Assembly (NCBI GenBank): GCA_034509925.1
Contig: CM067529.1
Location: 4,102,001-4,166,000, forward strand
Length of the DNA stretch: 64,000 nt
Origin: Hirudinaria manillensis
Taxonomy: Eukaryota; Annelida; Clitellata; Hirudinida; Hirudinidae
Direction of reading: 5' to 3'
In this document: positions 13,176-24,878 of the stretch, one piece after another
Numbering within the stretch: the stretch's first letter is position 1
Layout: every line of letters starts with the position of its first letter
Notes under the pieces: generated by a model
The model's input: the letters and a program-made list of their open reading frames with translations, nothing else
What the model was told of the DNA's origin: nothing
Database searches by the model: none
Translations under genes and position numbers: made by a program

Positions 13176-16100
13176 ATGTCTGAAACCGAAAAGCCAAAAG
13201 AAAAAATGGATACGGGAAGCGGCAAAAAAAGAGTTCGTCAGAGAAAATTAGGTTTATACGACAACATTCGCAAACAAGTTAGAAATTAACTTATGAAAAC
13301 TTTCCATAATTGAGACCATGCCCAAGCAACTATTACTTATACGAAATTGAATTTACAAATGGATAATTTCCAACTGTGCAACGTTTGTTACAAACTTAAT
13401 GCATCTAAAAACATCTATCACAATTTATTTATGTATGTTATTGTCAAGGCAATCACATTGCAGGAAAAATGCATTCTACTTGTGTAACTAGTAATCTAGT
13501 AGTTGTATAACTTATTACATAACATTTAATTACACGATCTTCATTCACAGATGGAGTTTTACTTCAGTACACCAAACCTGCAGAAGGACAGGTTCCTCAA
13601 AAAGCTTGTCACGTCTGACCCAGATGGATGTAAGTGTGACAGTAATGATGAGATAATCAAGCCTCATAACACCTAACATTATTGTATTGGTTATTATTTA
13701 GCATAATTATTTGACATAATGTTGATAGCTGTAGCGATCTTTTTTGAAAGCTGCCTAAGACCATTTAGCATTAATGACACATCAGGAGTAATGTTAAGAA
13801 ATCACTCGTCAAGTTTTTAACTAAAGTTCTCGTACTTAACGTGATTAATTAACGAACGATGTTCCACAAAAATTTTATTTTTTCAAGTCGTAGAATTGGA
13901 AATGTTTCTCAACTTCAACAAGATCAAGGCACTCACGACGGACTTGAATTGCATCCTGAAGGCGATCAAGGAATCCAAAATGCTGATGGTTGCTATGGAT
14001 GACTTATTTATTGGGAATATTATCCTACTAATGACAATGAATGCTAAACATTCTGATGATATATTCATATTCTGATGATTATATTTTGGTGATTATGTTA
14101 ATGTATGTGGCTAATGGAGTGATATAATCATTGATGTACAAAATAATTGTTGTTACTGTCAAAAATCATTTTTTTAGTAATTATTTTTCGGATTTATATG
14201 GTAATTTATGACATTTATCCTAACAATACTATGACCTTCGTTTGACAAAGGTCGACGAGACAGGAAGTAAAATAAAGAGGAAGTTCAAATTTGAGGAACC
14301 GCAAGACACCGATCAGAGAACCGTATACGCCGTGGGTTTATTATGCACTCTTTGTCGCGTTGAACCTTTTTTAATGTTTTTAATGATTACATTTATTTCA
14401 GAATTTGTGTAATTAATAATATGTGTTTGTAATAATTAGGAAATAATTTTAATAAATTTGATTGCAACAAGCTGTAGCAATACTTGTGCATGACATAGCT
14501 AATATAAGATTGATTTTGCAGCAGAAACTGATATAAGCTAGCTTATTTTTATTATTAAATTATTTTCCTGTAGTTTAGTATTAGCTAAAGGATATTATTG
14601 TTGCTATTATTTTTATTAATTATGGTTTTGATTAATTATCATTGATGCCGTTATCTGCAAAAGGAATTCCTGCCCAAAGATGCAACCATCGACTGGCTCA
14701 TCAAGCACTTCTCCCAGGTTGGAAAAGTGGTTCACGTCAGTCTGCCTAAGTACAAGAGCACCGGAGACATCAAGGGATTTGCTTTCATTGAATTTGAAAG
14801 CATCGAAGCTGCTACCAAGGCCTGCCAGGTTTGATTGAGGAGGGATGCTGCTTGAATAATGTCATTATTATTATTATTATTATTATTGTCTTAAGTTTAG
14901 TCTGAGAAATTATTCCAACGAATTTGCCATTTGAGTTGCTAGATAAATATTTTAGGATTTGTTTCCTTATTGGACCCTTATTGGAAATGAGGAATTTTTT
15001 TTTTTTAAGTTTTTGTTGTTGCATGGTTTTATTTGTTCAAATGGAAGGTCTTTAAACTGTATCTTAACACTTTCATGTTATTATGGGAATGTCACCACAA
15101 TGGGCCAATGTTTAATGAATTGATACCATCATCATCATCATCATCACCATCGTCGTTGCAGTTACTCAACTGTCCTTCAGAAAAAGTCTTCAGCACAAAG
15201 CCAGGAATTTTTGCCAAGACTTTCAAAACCGGAAGACACATGAAGAAAGCACTCCAACAAGGTTTGTTAAGTTATATTATATATGCTTAACCTACGAGAT
15301 ACCAGGTTCTTCATTCAAATCATCATTATAACATATCTAATAGTAGTCAATACCCATTAAAATGCTCGCTCGATTACATGTAAGTGAACTTATGCCATGG
15401 ATTTCTTACAACATAACATCTCGTTGCAAGAATCGGATGCCCCCGAATCAATGAATCTGGAAGGAAATGCATCCCAAGTGAAAGAGGAATGCGAAGAGGA
15501 GGAGAAAATGGAGGCGGACGGCACGAACCCGAGCCAGCAGGAAACCCACGCGTCGAAGGAAAAGTCAAAGAAGAAGAAAAGAAAGAGGAGCGAAAGTTTC
15601 TCGGGACAAAACGAATCAAAATCCTCAGAGGACGTCAAGCCCGAAGCGACAGAAATGGATGCGGAGCCCGTCTCGGCCAAGGTCGATGACGAACTCGAAG
15701 CTTCTAAGGAAGACGTCCTCCCCGACACCACCAATGAGGACGTCGTCGAGAGTAAAAAGTCAAAAAAGAAACGCAAACGATCCGAGTCTTGCGAGGTCGT
15801 TAGACGTGCGAAGATGGAAAAACTCGAGGTTGGCGAAGGAAATTTTATGAATCTCGATGTAGCACATTTTACAGCTTGTTAATCAATTAGATATTTACAA
15901 TTTAAGTGAATTAATACAAATGAAATAAATGCAATGAAATTTCTAGCAAAAATAACAACATTAATAATCCCTTTATTAACCACCTGACTTCGTAGGAACC
16001 CCAAGATGTCCAAGAATCCGTGACAAAAAAGAAGAAATCCAAATCCGTCAAAGTCAACGAAGAAGGTGGAAACGTCAAGAACCCCGAAACCGCCGTCGAG

Positions 16101-17330
16101 TCCTCGGAACCCGATCGCTCGGCGACGCTCGAGAACACCCCGAAGAAGAAACCTGCCAAGAAGAAGGCCAAGCAGGTGGTCGAAGAGAGGAAGGAAGGCC
16201 TGAGGGTCATCTCAAAGTGAGTCCTGATTGCAGTCGATAATGAATGGTTTCAACTCTCACTGTAAGATGATATGATAAGCAGTTGAATGCATTGCTTCCA
16301 GGCAGGAGTGGATGGAGTACAGGCAGGACTATTACCAGCGTCACAAGCAGAACATGTCCGAACTGAAGATGAAGATCAGAGAGGTCAAGGAGAAGCAGAC
16401 GCCCGAGGCGCCCTACGAGCGACAGACGACAACAAACGGCGACGCATCGGAAGCGGTCTCGGATCGGCCGATAGGGAAGGAGGACGGACTGACCTTCATC
16501 CCCGGCGTCATCGTCAAGGTCACGCTGACAGAACCGGTCTCCAAGAAGTTCTTGAAAGTACGATTGCAATCCTCACCGATCATTTTAATGCTATGACATA
16601 AAACAAAGTCTAATTATAGTATTTATTATTTTAATATATTATATTATGATGTTAATATAGTCTATTTAATCTTTTTGCTTCTGCTATCATAAACTTCAGT
16701 ATGGTTATTTGATCTGACTGCATTTATTAATTTTTTTTGTCTAATTTGAAACCAATTACAAATGAAAATGACGGCCTCATTATGATTAGCACTCATTCTC
16801 TTTCCAAAGGAGCACATGTCAGAGTCAGGTAAGGTGGCTTTTCTGGACATGATGGATGGGGACCTAACTGCCCATGCCAGGTGCGAGGACATTGACTCTG
16901 CTGCCTCCATCCTTAAGACGTCCTCAGGGGAATGCCAGTATGCCCTCCTCCAAGGTTAGCATATATGATTCATTCATCACCAAATGTTGTCATTTATTTT
17001 ACATATTTGTCATTGCTCATTGCCCTCTTGCTTTTGGATTTTTTGTTGTTGTTATGAAAATTTGAATATTCATCATTTCAGGAGATGAAGAGAAGACATA
17101 CTGGGACAAGGTCTTCAGCGATCGAGAGAAGAGACTTGCGACGAAAACAAAGAAAAAGGTCAGAGGCAACGACAAGGTCAGTTGATGATGATGATGGCTT
17201 TGACGATGAATTGTTAGTTATGACCATTGACCTAAATTTCCACTCATTGACTTTCTAGATTCTGGCAAAAGCCGACAAAGTGCTCAGGTCGATAAAGGAG
17301 AAGGCGGTTCACATCGTCTTTGATGACTGA
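13176..17330 (+). CDS. LARP7: La-related protein 7 (LARP7), 7SK RNA-binding protein
   Basis: Twelve exons: 13176-13277, 13551-13629, 13888-13988, 14251-14331, 14664-14828, 15162-15261, 15431-15828, 15996-16216, 16302-16557, 16810-16954, 17082-17176, 17259-17330. They join in frame to 604 residues, close to human LARP7 (582). Domains: La motif at about 30-100 (FYFSTPNLQKDRFL, FLNFNKIKALTTD); RRM1 at 112-185 (RNP2 VYAEFL, RNP1 KGFAFIEF); the conserved KPGIFAKT linker; a Lys/Glu-rich linker with KKKRKRSES at 210-400; the segment LRVISKQEWMEYRQ; and a C-terminal xRRM at about 480-575 (FIPGVIVKV, HARCEDIDSA, YWDKVF). The family binds the 3' oligo-U end of 7SK snRNA in the nucleus and holds the P-TEFb-sequestering snRNP together. 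The exon 3 acceptor is fixed at 13887 because the alternative AG at 13893 would create a stop at the junction. The exon 6 acceptor sits directly after an ATC microsatellite. Confidence 0.95.
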
Positions 17331-18317
17331 TTAAAAGTGTTTTGGACTGTTTCAATATTGGATGTCACGTTGTTGTTGTTGTTGATGTTGTTGTTTATCG
17401 GTTGCGTGTATATTATTCCAATTTCTTGGCTTTAGATTGCATGAAATAAACTCTTTAAGAAGCACTAAGAAGAAATAAATACTAATAAAAATAAATTGTG
17501 TTTCATGGGTCAGTCTACTAGCGGAAGCATGTGCTTCCTTAAGGCTGGCCCTTTGAGTTTTATTTTTTTTGCTGCTCTTTTCAGTTTTTTGTGTTAATGA
17601 AGGAATAAACTCATAAACCTCAAAAAAAAAAAATTACAAATGAAATCCCCAACCCCAAGTTGTCGAAAAATTCAGTTTTCCTCCGAGGCCTGCGTTGTTT
17701 TTATCGAGATTGTGTTTAGCACTCCTTGGTGGGTTTGTAACTACCATATGCCGACAATACCTTTAAAGAGCTTCCTTCCCCTTATTCTGAACTGAGTGGG
17801 CCTCGAATCTTGCGGCATTAACTAATTATGATCATGATTAGAAAAAGATTTAAAGCGTTTTTTTTACCTAATGGCTATTATTTCTATTAGGTTACTTAAA
17901 GTGTTTGTAATTTTTCATTGATTAATTGATGCTCCAAAACTTCAATATTCAAAAATATTGTTCGGGATTCTGAAAATTATTTATTCACAAGTAATTTCAT
18001 AAATTCGTAATTTCTTTCAATAGAAATGTACTAAAATACATACTCTAAATTTGAAATTTATCTTAGTCGCAAATACAAAACACAGGTGCTATCTATCTTT
18101 GCTCAGGTGTGATTACCCGTCTATCCAAACACTCGCCGATGCATAGAAGCGACTCTTAAATGCAAGTTAGTTCTTTAAGCAAATAATTTAATTATTTTAA
18201 TCCAACAAACGGAATCAAGTATTACGGAGAATGCCAGTCGTTAAATCTCGTTTTCCCTCCGAAGCTTAAATCGTTCAATTTGCTTCCCGGAGTCCTGTAA
18301 ATAATCAAACCAATATC
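17331..18317. other. LARP7 3' UTR and spacer before the Cache-EGF gene
   Basis: Contains the LARP7 3' UTR with a (TTG)n-like stretch near 17370-17395 and the poly(A) signal listed separately. From about 17650 to 18300 no coding region or recognisable element was found. The promoter of the next gene should lie in the last few hundred bases. Confidence 0.5.
17445..17450 (+). terminator. LARP7 poly(A) signal AATAAA
   Basis: A canonical AATAAA lies 115 bases after the LARP7 stop codon. Further AATAAA hexamers follow within 60 bases, so the exact cleavage site is uncertain. Confidence 0.6.
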
Positions 18318-21300
18318 ATGGATTCCAAACGTTATCTTGAGCAATGCTCTGTCAGGATTGTACTAGTTTCCCTCTTGGCCATAGCAGCCATCATTCTGAC
18401 AGCAAAAGAATCAAGCGCCCAAACGTACCAGAATGCCTACGACTGGTTGACTTACGACAAGTTTGACGAATTGGATGACAGGATGAATGCAGTCAATGCT
18501 CAGAACTGCCACACCAAGTCTGCCAGCGAGCTGAGGCTTCCGGCAGATTCCGTGGCCCAGCCCCCGATGTTCAACCGCTTGCTGAGTTACATTGTTTATC
18601 CAAACAGGACCAAGCTGCTCCATACCCACAACATGGCTCTCAACAGGGCATTCTTCTTCAGCTACATCTTCCAGAAGCTCAATACCAGTGATACCTTCCC
18701 TCTCCAACCGGGATTCATGTACTATTATTTCTCAACAGCAGCGGATGTCAGTGCCAACCCAAACAACATCAATGCTTCTGGGATCTTTTTTGACATCAAC
18801 ACCAACTTTGCAACCTGGTACAAGACCTTGCCATTCAACACGACCATCCCACTCTTTGGACCTAGGGCATACAGATTTGATGACTTCAATGAGCCAACAA
18901 ACTGGATCAGAGAGCCAACCAATCACACGATAAACACCGAGGACTATGGTGCAGGCTCTCAGAACAACTACACCCTTAAGTCCTATAAGATCAATCAGTG
19001 GTATGACCTCTTCCTTCCAGACAAGTGGGTGGATCAAGGAGAGGATTCGCTAAAGAAGTTTCAGTATAGCATCGGCATCAAGTATTCAAACCAGACCGGA
19101 AAATTCGAGACAGACTACTATAGGCCATTCACCCTTTTTGGCCCTCCATCTCCTGGGCAAAAGGATGCCAAACACCTGCCAGTCCTCTTCACTGAGCCCT
19201 ACTTTGACTGCGGGAGATCCAACAGGTGGATCGTGTCGGCAGTTGCCCCGGTCGTGGATCACATACCGAGATACTTGGATTGGTTCCACATCAGAAGAAT
19301 GACGTGAGTCAATAAAGATGTTAATGAATGACAGATGAATTCTTAAAAATTAAATATTGGGCAATATGTAAGCAGTAAACCTTATGAATATCTCATAATT
19401 TTGAATTTCGAATTATCCAAAAAAAATATTCTTCCTCAGTTACTTATTATTATTATTATTATTATTATAACTCACTGAAAATATGATGACATGTCACCAG
19501 GTACACTGCTGTAGCAACAATGGACATGGAGTTTCTGAGTATTGACTTCAATCCATGCCCCTACAGCGTGGGCAACCAGCCTCCAAACTATTTGAACAAC
19601 GTTGCCAGATGCAAGCCAAGCACCATTGTAAGATGCCCTTGCATTGTACACTTACATGCAATTATTACTAATGTTAAATAAACATAATTAATAAATCAGT
19701 TAGTAATTAATTAATAATAAATAATTCATTAATAAATCAGTTTACTAAGTTCAATAGTTGGCTTCCAGCATAATATTCAGTCTTAAAGCCACATTATAGA
19801 TTGATGTTCATATTATATAAAAGTCCCAAGTTTAGGCAAATTTTTAACATTTTATAGATTTGGAATTACAATAAACATTAACTTTATATGGCAGTGTGAA
19901 CCTCTTTATGGGTGGGGATTCAGAAGAGGAGGTTACAAATGCATGTGTAAGCCAGGCTACAGGTACCCCCCATGGCAGCTAGGACCATTCTTGGGCATAG
20001 AGATAGAGAGTGCCACCTATCACGAATACCAAAATGGATTTGATTGCATTCCAGTGGAGTGTAAGTAAAGTGGCATTTCCAATTTCAAATAAATAAATAT
20101 AAAATTATTTCAAAATATTTCAAATTCTTTTCTAAAGTACAATATCTCAGTAGATAATATCAGCAAATGGAAAATACCATTTTACAATTTCAAATTTTTT
20201 AATTTCATTTTTATTAGTAAAATAAAAATAAAAGTTATGTTCACCAACTTAATACGATTATCCAACATTTTCTTTAGTACACTTTAATTCTAAATAATTC
20301 ACCAATTAATTCTCAGTGAGGCAAGTCATCCCTGTCATCAGAAGCAACGACACCCAGGGAACTCCGCTCTTCAACGTTGGTAGAAACAAGAGAAGTGCAG
20401 ATCTCCCCGAAGGTGCTGCCGCCATTGACGATAAAGATGATGCCGAGGAAGATGAAGAGGAAGAAGTCGGAGAGGATGAAGATTATTACGATGATCCCTG
20501 CACTCGCCCCGAAAGGGCACTGAAGACAGACCGAGCCCTGAGAAAGGTGCCAGATCATATCCAGCAAACGAGGATTCTCAACAAGAAGCTAAGATTTCTG
20601 AGGCTACTCAACTTAAAGGAGACAAAGGTGGTTGCCAATGAAAATGAGCTGCATCTGGTAAACCTCACAGAAAAAACCACAAAAGTTAAGGTTGTCCCAA
20701 GGGTTTCTCATCCCTATCATCTTCAAGACAAAACAAACAAGAAGATCCAGTTCGTTCCAAAGTAGGGAATTAAACACTTTTTTATTTTGATTTGATAACT
20801 GATAGAGCGCAATAAATTGTATTGATCTTTCAAGATACGACTCTCAGTCAATCAAGAAAAGGAGAGCCAAAAGGCAAGCTTTTGATGAGAACCAGTACAA
20901 TCGCATGCAAGAAATCATGAACTTCAAGACGTCCATAAATGGTGAAACCTGCAAGACTTACCATAAGGAAGACCTTTACCTGCCTGGAGACGTTGGTTAC
21001 AATGTCGATGTCCTCTTCTCGAATCAAGCCAGGACTGCCCTGAGACTGTCCCACTTTCTTAGCAACTTCTTGCAGAATGTGGACAAGTATGAGGAATATG
21101 GAAATCTCAGAGGAGACAAGCTGCTCAATGTTGAGCTGGTGAGATTGCTTTCTCATCTAGCAATTGTTTCTGCTTTGTTTTAGTCACAATTTTTATATTT
21201 TCAAGTACTTAAGTTCTCTGATAAATAAAAAATTAATTGATTATAATTAGACTCAATAATCATCACCATCCCAGAGATATTATATTAAAAAAAAACATTG

Positions 21301-22637
21301 TGCAGCTCTTTGGAGAAGTCTTGGCAAACACTATGGGCGATCTGAAGCTCAAAGCCAGTGGTGTCTTCTATGACCTTAACAAGTTCGTTGACCACAACGG
21401 CATCACTAGGCAACTCTTCGGACCTTACGCCTACAGATTCGAAAAGCCGCCCGATCCAGCCAGCCCGACTTCGGATGTGGCCAACACCAATTTCAGGGCG
21501 GTCGATTGGGCAGGCTATTCTACCTCCTATCTGGATGAGTCGTGGTTCAAAAATGTCAAGGAAAGGTGGCAATCTAATACCTACGGTCTGAGCAAGTTCA
21601 GAGAAAAGCTGGTCATAAGGAGTGATGAAAATGGTACCAGTCAGGTAAAATTTCTGGGCATTTGCATATTTTTTTGGCATGTAGATTTAACCAAATCATG
21701 GATGATTAAATTTTCCTGTTGCAGGTTAATTTCCTCTTGTTTCCCATGTACTACAAAGCTCCAAGAGAAGAGGACGGGCTGTGGTCAGTGCCTTACTTCA
21801 GCTGCGATGGAGAGATCAACGACTGGCTGGTCACATATTCCGTTCCCTTCTTTGGGCTCAACTCTGTTGGCACAGACATAGAATTCAAGTAACCTCGAAC
21901 ACATTTTTTTTCTAATTAATTTTAATTATTTGCCACTTTTGACTTGTTGTTCAAGTTGCATTATTCAAGAATCATAAAAGTATTTTGTGATGTTAAAATA
22001 TATTCTGAAAGTCATCACAGATATATCTAAGCTTAGGTCAACCAGCAACAACTTTCTTGTCTTTACAGTCATTGCATTACAGAAATTAACTTCCTAATAT
22101 TTCAGGGGTGTTGTGACAGTGGATGTGAAGCTAGATGAACTGGACATAAACCAGTGCCCACAGGATTATTTTGTTCCTAATGCATTTAAAGATACAGCTA
22201 GATGTCACTATGAAACCACCTATGTAAGATACATTTTTCTGCCATTGTTTGCCTCTCAACGTGCTTAATTAATCATTTCTCCACCAGTGTGTCTACCTGG
22301 CTGGAAAGAAGTTTGTTAAGGGAGCCTACAAGTGTGAATGCAAAGTGGGGTACGAATATCCCTTCAATGACAATGCCTGGTACTTTGATGGCCAGACCAT
22401 GGAAGAGGAATACAGGAAAAAGATTGTAGGGGATAAACAGACAAGGTTAGGGAATTTACAATCCAAGTCGTGATAGATCTGCAAAATCGATTCTGATCAT
22501 AATTACATTTTAACTGTTATCCTAATTTCAGGTATGATAATCTCCAGTGCAGAATATCCATATCATCTCAACTATCAAGCCCGTCCTTCATACTGATATT
22601 TGTGCTGCTACTGTGCTTCTCGATATTTTCTAAATAA
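18318..22637 (+). CDS. Secreted or anchored protein with two GPR158/179-type Cache-EGF ectodomains
   Basis: Ten exons: 18318-19303, 19501-19627, 19895-20060, 20317-20761, 20835-21138, 21306-21644, 21725-21888, 22106-22223, 22288-22445, 22532-22637, giving 970 residues. An N-terminal signal peptide (VLVSLLAIAAIILTA) is followed by two copies of one module: a Cache-like region with LFGPxAYRF, then (P/E)PYF-x-C, W(I/L)V(S/T), an (I/V)DxNxCP segment and a small EGF-like stalk (GGYKCMCKPGYRYP in copy 1, GAYKCECKVGYEYP in copy 2). This matches, from memory, the extracellular part of the orphan receptors GPR158 and GPR179 (GVMKVDINLQKVDIDQC and GAYECICKAGFYHP in human GPR158). The seven-helix domain is absent. 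The protein ends in a hydrophobic stretch, FILIFVLLLCFSIFSK, suggesting a GPI signal or short anchor. The copies are joined by an acidic linker flanked by two furin-type sites. A ligand-binding co-receptor or decoy role is inference. Confidence 0.85.
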
Positions 22638-22752
22638 TGCAGAGGTCTCAATTGTTTAACAATTCCTATTTCATATGCATATTTTTATTGATATTTGAAA
22701 ATAACTTTGGTATAAGAGTTGAAATCAGATGAAAAATTCGTTTCTTTTCTTA

Positions 22753-22758
22753 AATAAA
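22753..22758 (+). terminator. Poly(A) signal of the Cache-EGF gene
   Basis: AATAAA lies 115 bases after the stop codon at 22635-22637 and about 110 bases before the stop codon of the convergent Ly6 gene, so the two 3' UTRs may nearly touch or overlap. Confidence 0.5.
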
Positions 22759-22867
22759 TCCATGCGTGTACAATTTCACAGGCGACATGAAAAGATGTTT
22801 TTGGCCCTTGTGCAAATATTTACAATTTTAATTTACAAAAAAGTAATGAAGTCAATCTTCTGGGACT

Positions 22868-23326
22868 TCAGAATTCATCGTTGCAGAGATCGTAAAGGCA
22901 TCCGCAAATGATGCCAGGGGCGTAGCCGTTCACCAGCTCACACCCTAACTTTTGGACCCTCTGGCCGCATGACCGGCCTTCAACTCCTGTTGTCGCTATT
23001 ATTGCATGTTATGCCATTAAGTCATTAACTAGCCTTCGTAGTTAAATCAAAAGGGATTTCCAAGAGCGATCATCGCACTAACCACTCACGAATATGACGC
23101 ACATCTCCGAATGACTGGAACAGTTGACTATTTTGGCTGTTGATCTTCTGAAGGGGAAACTGCAAGCCGAGTCACGGCGTCCGTAGAGGTCTTCTAATCC
23201 GCATTCATAACAAATGATGGAGAAAATACTGCGAATAAAGCAGATAGAAATAATTATATTGATGAGCAGAAGTGTAGTCGGAAATCGCCCCTTTAAGCCA
23301 AAGCCCAAGTTCTCCAAATAGTCCAT
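22868..23326 (-). CDS. Small secreted Ly6/uPAR (three-finger) protein
   Basis: Two exons on the - strand, 23326-23083 and 22986-22868, join in phase 1 to 120 residues. A hydrophobic leader (LLLINIIISICFI) precedes a mature start at about IICYECG. The mature part has ten cysteines in the Ly6 order: CYEC at the start, AC, NC and MC in exon 1, then SC, GC and the diagnostic CGCLYDLCN end in exon 2. The donor GTTAGT at 23082 was preferred over GTGAGT nine bases earlier because only it keeps exon 2 in frame. There is no C-terminal hydrophobic tail after LCNDEF, so it is probably secreted, not GPI-anchored. Ly6 proteins modulate receptors or channels or act in cell adhesion; the partner here is unknown. 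It converges on the Cache-EGF gene and is divergent from BOLA1. Confidence 0.8.
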
Positions 23327-23813
23327 AAGCTGACAGCTGACGTATCGGCCAAAGCAGATTTGAAATTAGAGCAAAAGTTTTTGACATTACAGTAAATTAT
23401 TACTCATATAATCGCAAGTGGTAATAAGTTACTAATTTTAATTCTTCATCTAAAATTTTTGTACGAATCTTAGAAGTAAAGTTAGAGATATATAAAATAT
23501 GTTGACATATGAACTCAAAACATTATTCTGACCTTTTCGTGGGTGACGAAAAACTTGGGCATAATTAATTTATTCTTAATTGCTTTAGATTCAACTTTAA
23601 ATTAACTGTCATTTTTAAACGCAACTCGATGAACGTAAACACTGCATGATATGGCACGGGCTTTCGTGCGTCCTCTGAGTTAGTATTTGCGTCCGTGGAC
23701 TGTTAACAACATACAAGTAAATATTTTTCAGTTTCAAATTAAGTGTCGTCATTTTAGAAACGCTTCAAATCACGCAATTTACCACATTGAGAGGAGTTGT
23801 TTTGAGCAAAAAC
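23327..23813. promoter_or_regulatory. Divergent intergenic region between the Ly6 gene and BOLA1
   Basis: About 490 bases separate the two divergent start codons, so promoters of both genes must lie here unless BOLA1 has a further 5' exon. The BOLA1 frame stays open for about 70 bases before its ATG without another ATG. No TATA element or conserved box is obvious. Confidence 0.4.
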
Positions 23814-24820
23814 ATGGAGGTGAATATTTATTTTTGAAAAGTATTTGTGTATAAAATGTCGATTTATTGACAAAGTCGTAAGTGATCATTGCAGGGTGCT
23901 GTCCAACAAACTATTCGTAAAAAACTAGAAAACTTTTTCCAGGTTTGACATATTGCTCAAAAAATTTGTTTGGAATGCACTTTATTATTTAATTATTATA
24001 TCAAATAAAGAAAACATTATTTCAGCCAGCTCATCTCGAAATAATCAATGAAAGTTACAAGCACAATGTTCCAAAAGGTGAGCAATGGTTATTTAATGTG
24101 ATACCTGATTCCAAATGAGATGAAATCAATAAAAAAAAAACATATCATTTTTTATTTTAGGATCAGAAACACATTTTAAGGTCGTAATTGTTTCAGACAA
24201 TTTCAAGGACAAAATGCTAGTTAAGGTGAGAAAATTGGGTCAGGGCATAATTTCATTGGTTTATGTCTCTAAAATTATTAAATTTCTTCATTCTATTTTG
24301 AAGAAAATTGGTTGTTCAATGTCACAATTGATATTGTGCAATAAATATTTTTAGTAGAATGACTTATGGTTCATAATTTCTAGCGACACCAAATGATTTA
24401 TGAAATCTTGAAGAATGAACTTAACAATGGAGTTCATGCCTTGTCTATTGTGGTTAGATGGATTTTTTAATTTTCTTTGGGTAAGGTTTCTGATGCTACC
24501 TCTGTTGTAGTTGTTGAAATGATTTGTTTCTAATTACATCTATTTTTTATTTATTCTGTGTATTTTGGATCAATTTGTAGTGCTTCCTATCACTCATAGA
24601 TAATAGTACACTATTGTGGTTTATTTTTTGGTAATGATTTGTAGATAGTGTAAAAGTTTAAGAGAACCTTCAGTTGGTAACTGATAATTAACATGTTATG
24701 ATAATTTATTGACACTCATATATTGCAATTTCTTTTAAGGCAAAAACTCCTGACCAATGGGAAAATTCTGACCAAAGAGTCGAACCTTCTCCTCCCTGTC
24801 TTGGAGGAGGAAAAAGATGA
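23814..24820 (+). CDS. BOLA1: BolA-like protein 1 (BOLA1)
   Basis: Six exons: 23814-23819, 23895-23942, 24026-24077, 24161-24225, 24384-24452, 24740-24820, encoding 106 residues. The whole protein is one BolA domain: an N-terminal helix (GAVQQTIRKKLENFF), the loop HLEIINESYKHNVPKG, the strand ETHFKVVIVS, a helix with RHQMIYEIL, and the conserved GVHALSIVAKTPDQW end that carries the C-terminal iron-sulfur ligand histidine. BOLA1 pairs with monothiol glutaredoxin 5 through a shared [2Fe-2S] cluster in mitochondria. The first exon codes for only two residues before the domain, so no mitochondrial presequence is visible; an upstream exon may supply it. The tail after the domain (ENSDQRVEPSPPCLGGGKR) is short and not recognised. 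Confidence 0.93.
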
Positions 24821-24872
24821 AAGTGTTTGTGTTTATTTTTATCGTTCATTACTCAGAAGAAAAGAGGCTGTT

Positions 24873-24878
24873 AATAAA
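24873..24878 (+). terminator. BOLA1 poly(A) signal AATAAA
   Basis: A canonical hexamer lies 52 bases after the BOLA1 stop codon. Confidence 0.6.

Noticed and set aside
18318..19307. Treating the first exon as a complete single-exon gene ending at TGA 19305-19307
   Set aside because: The stop lies inside a GTGAGT donor; splicing there continues the ectodomain into its EGF-like stalk, which is clearly homologous to the second copy.
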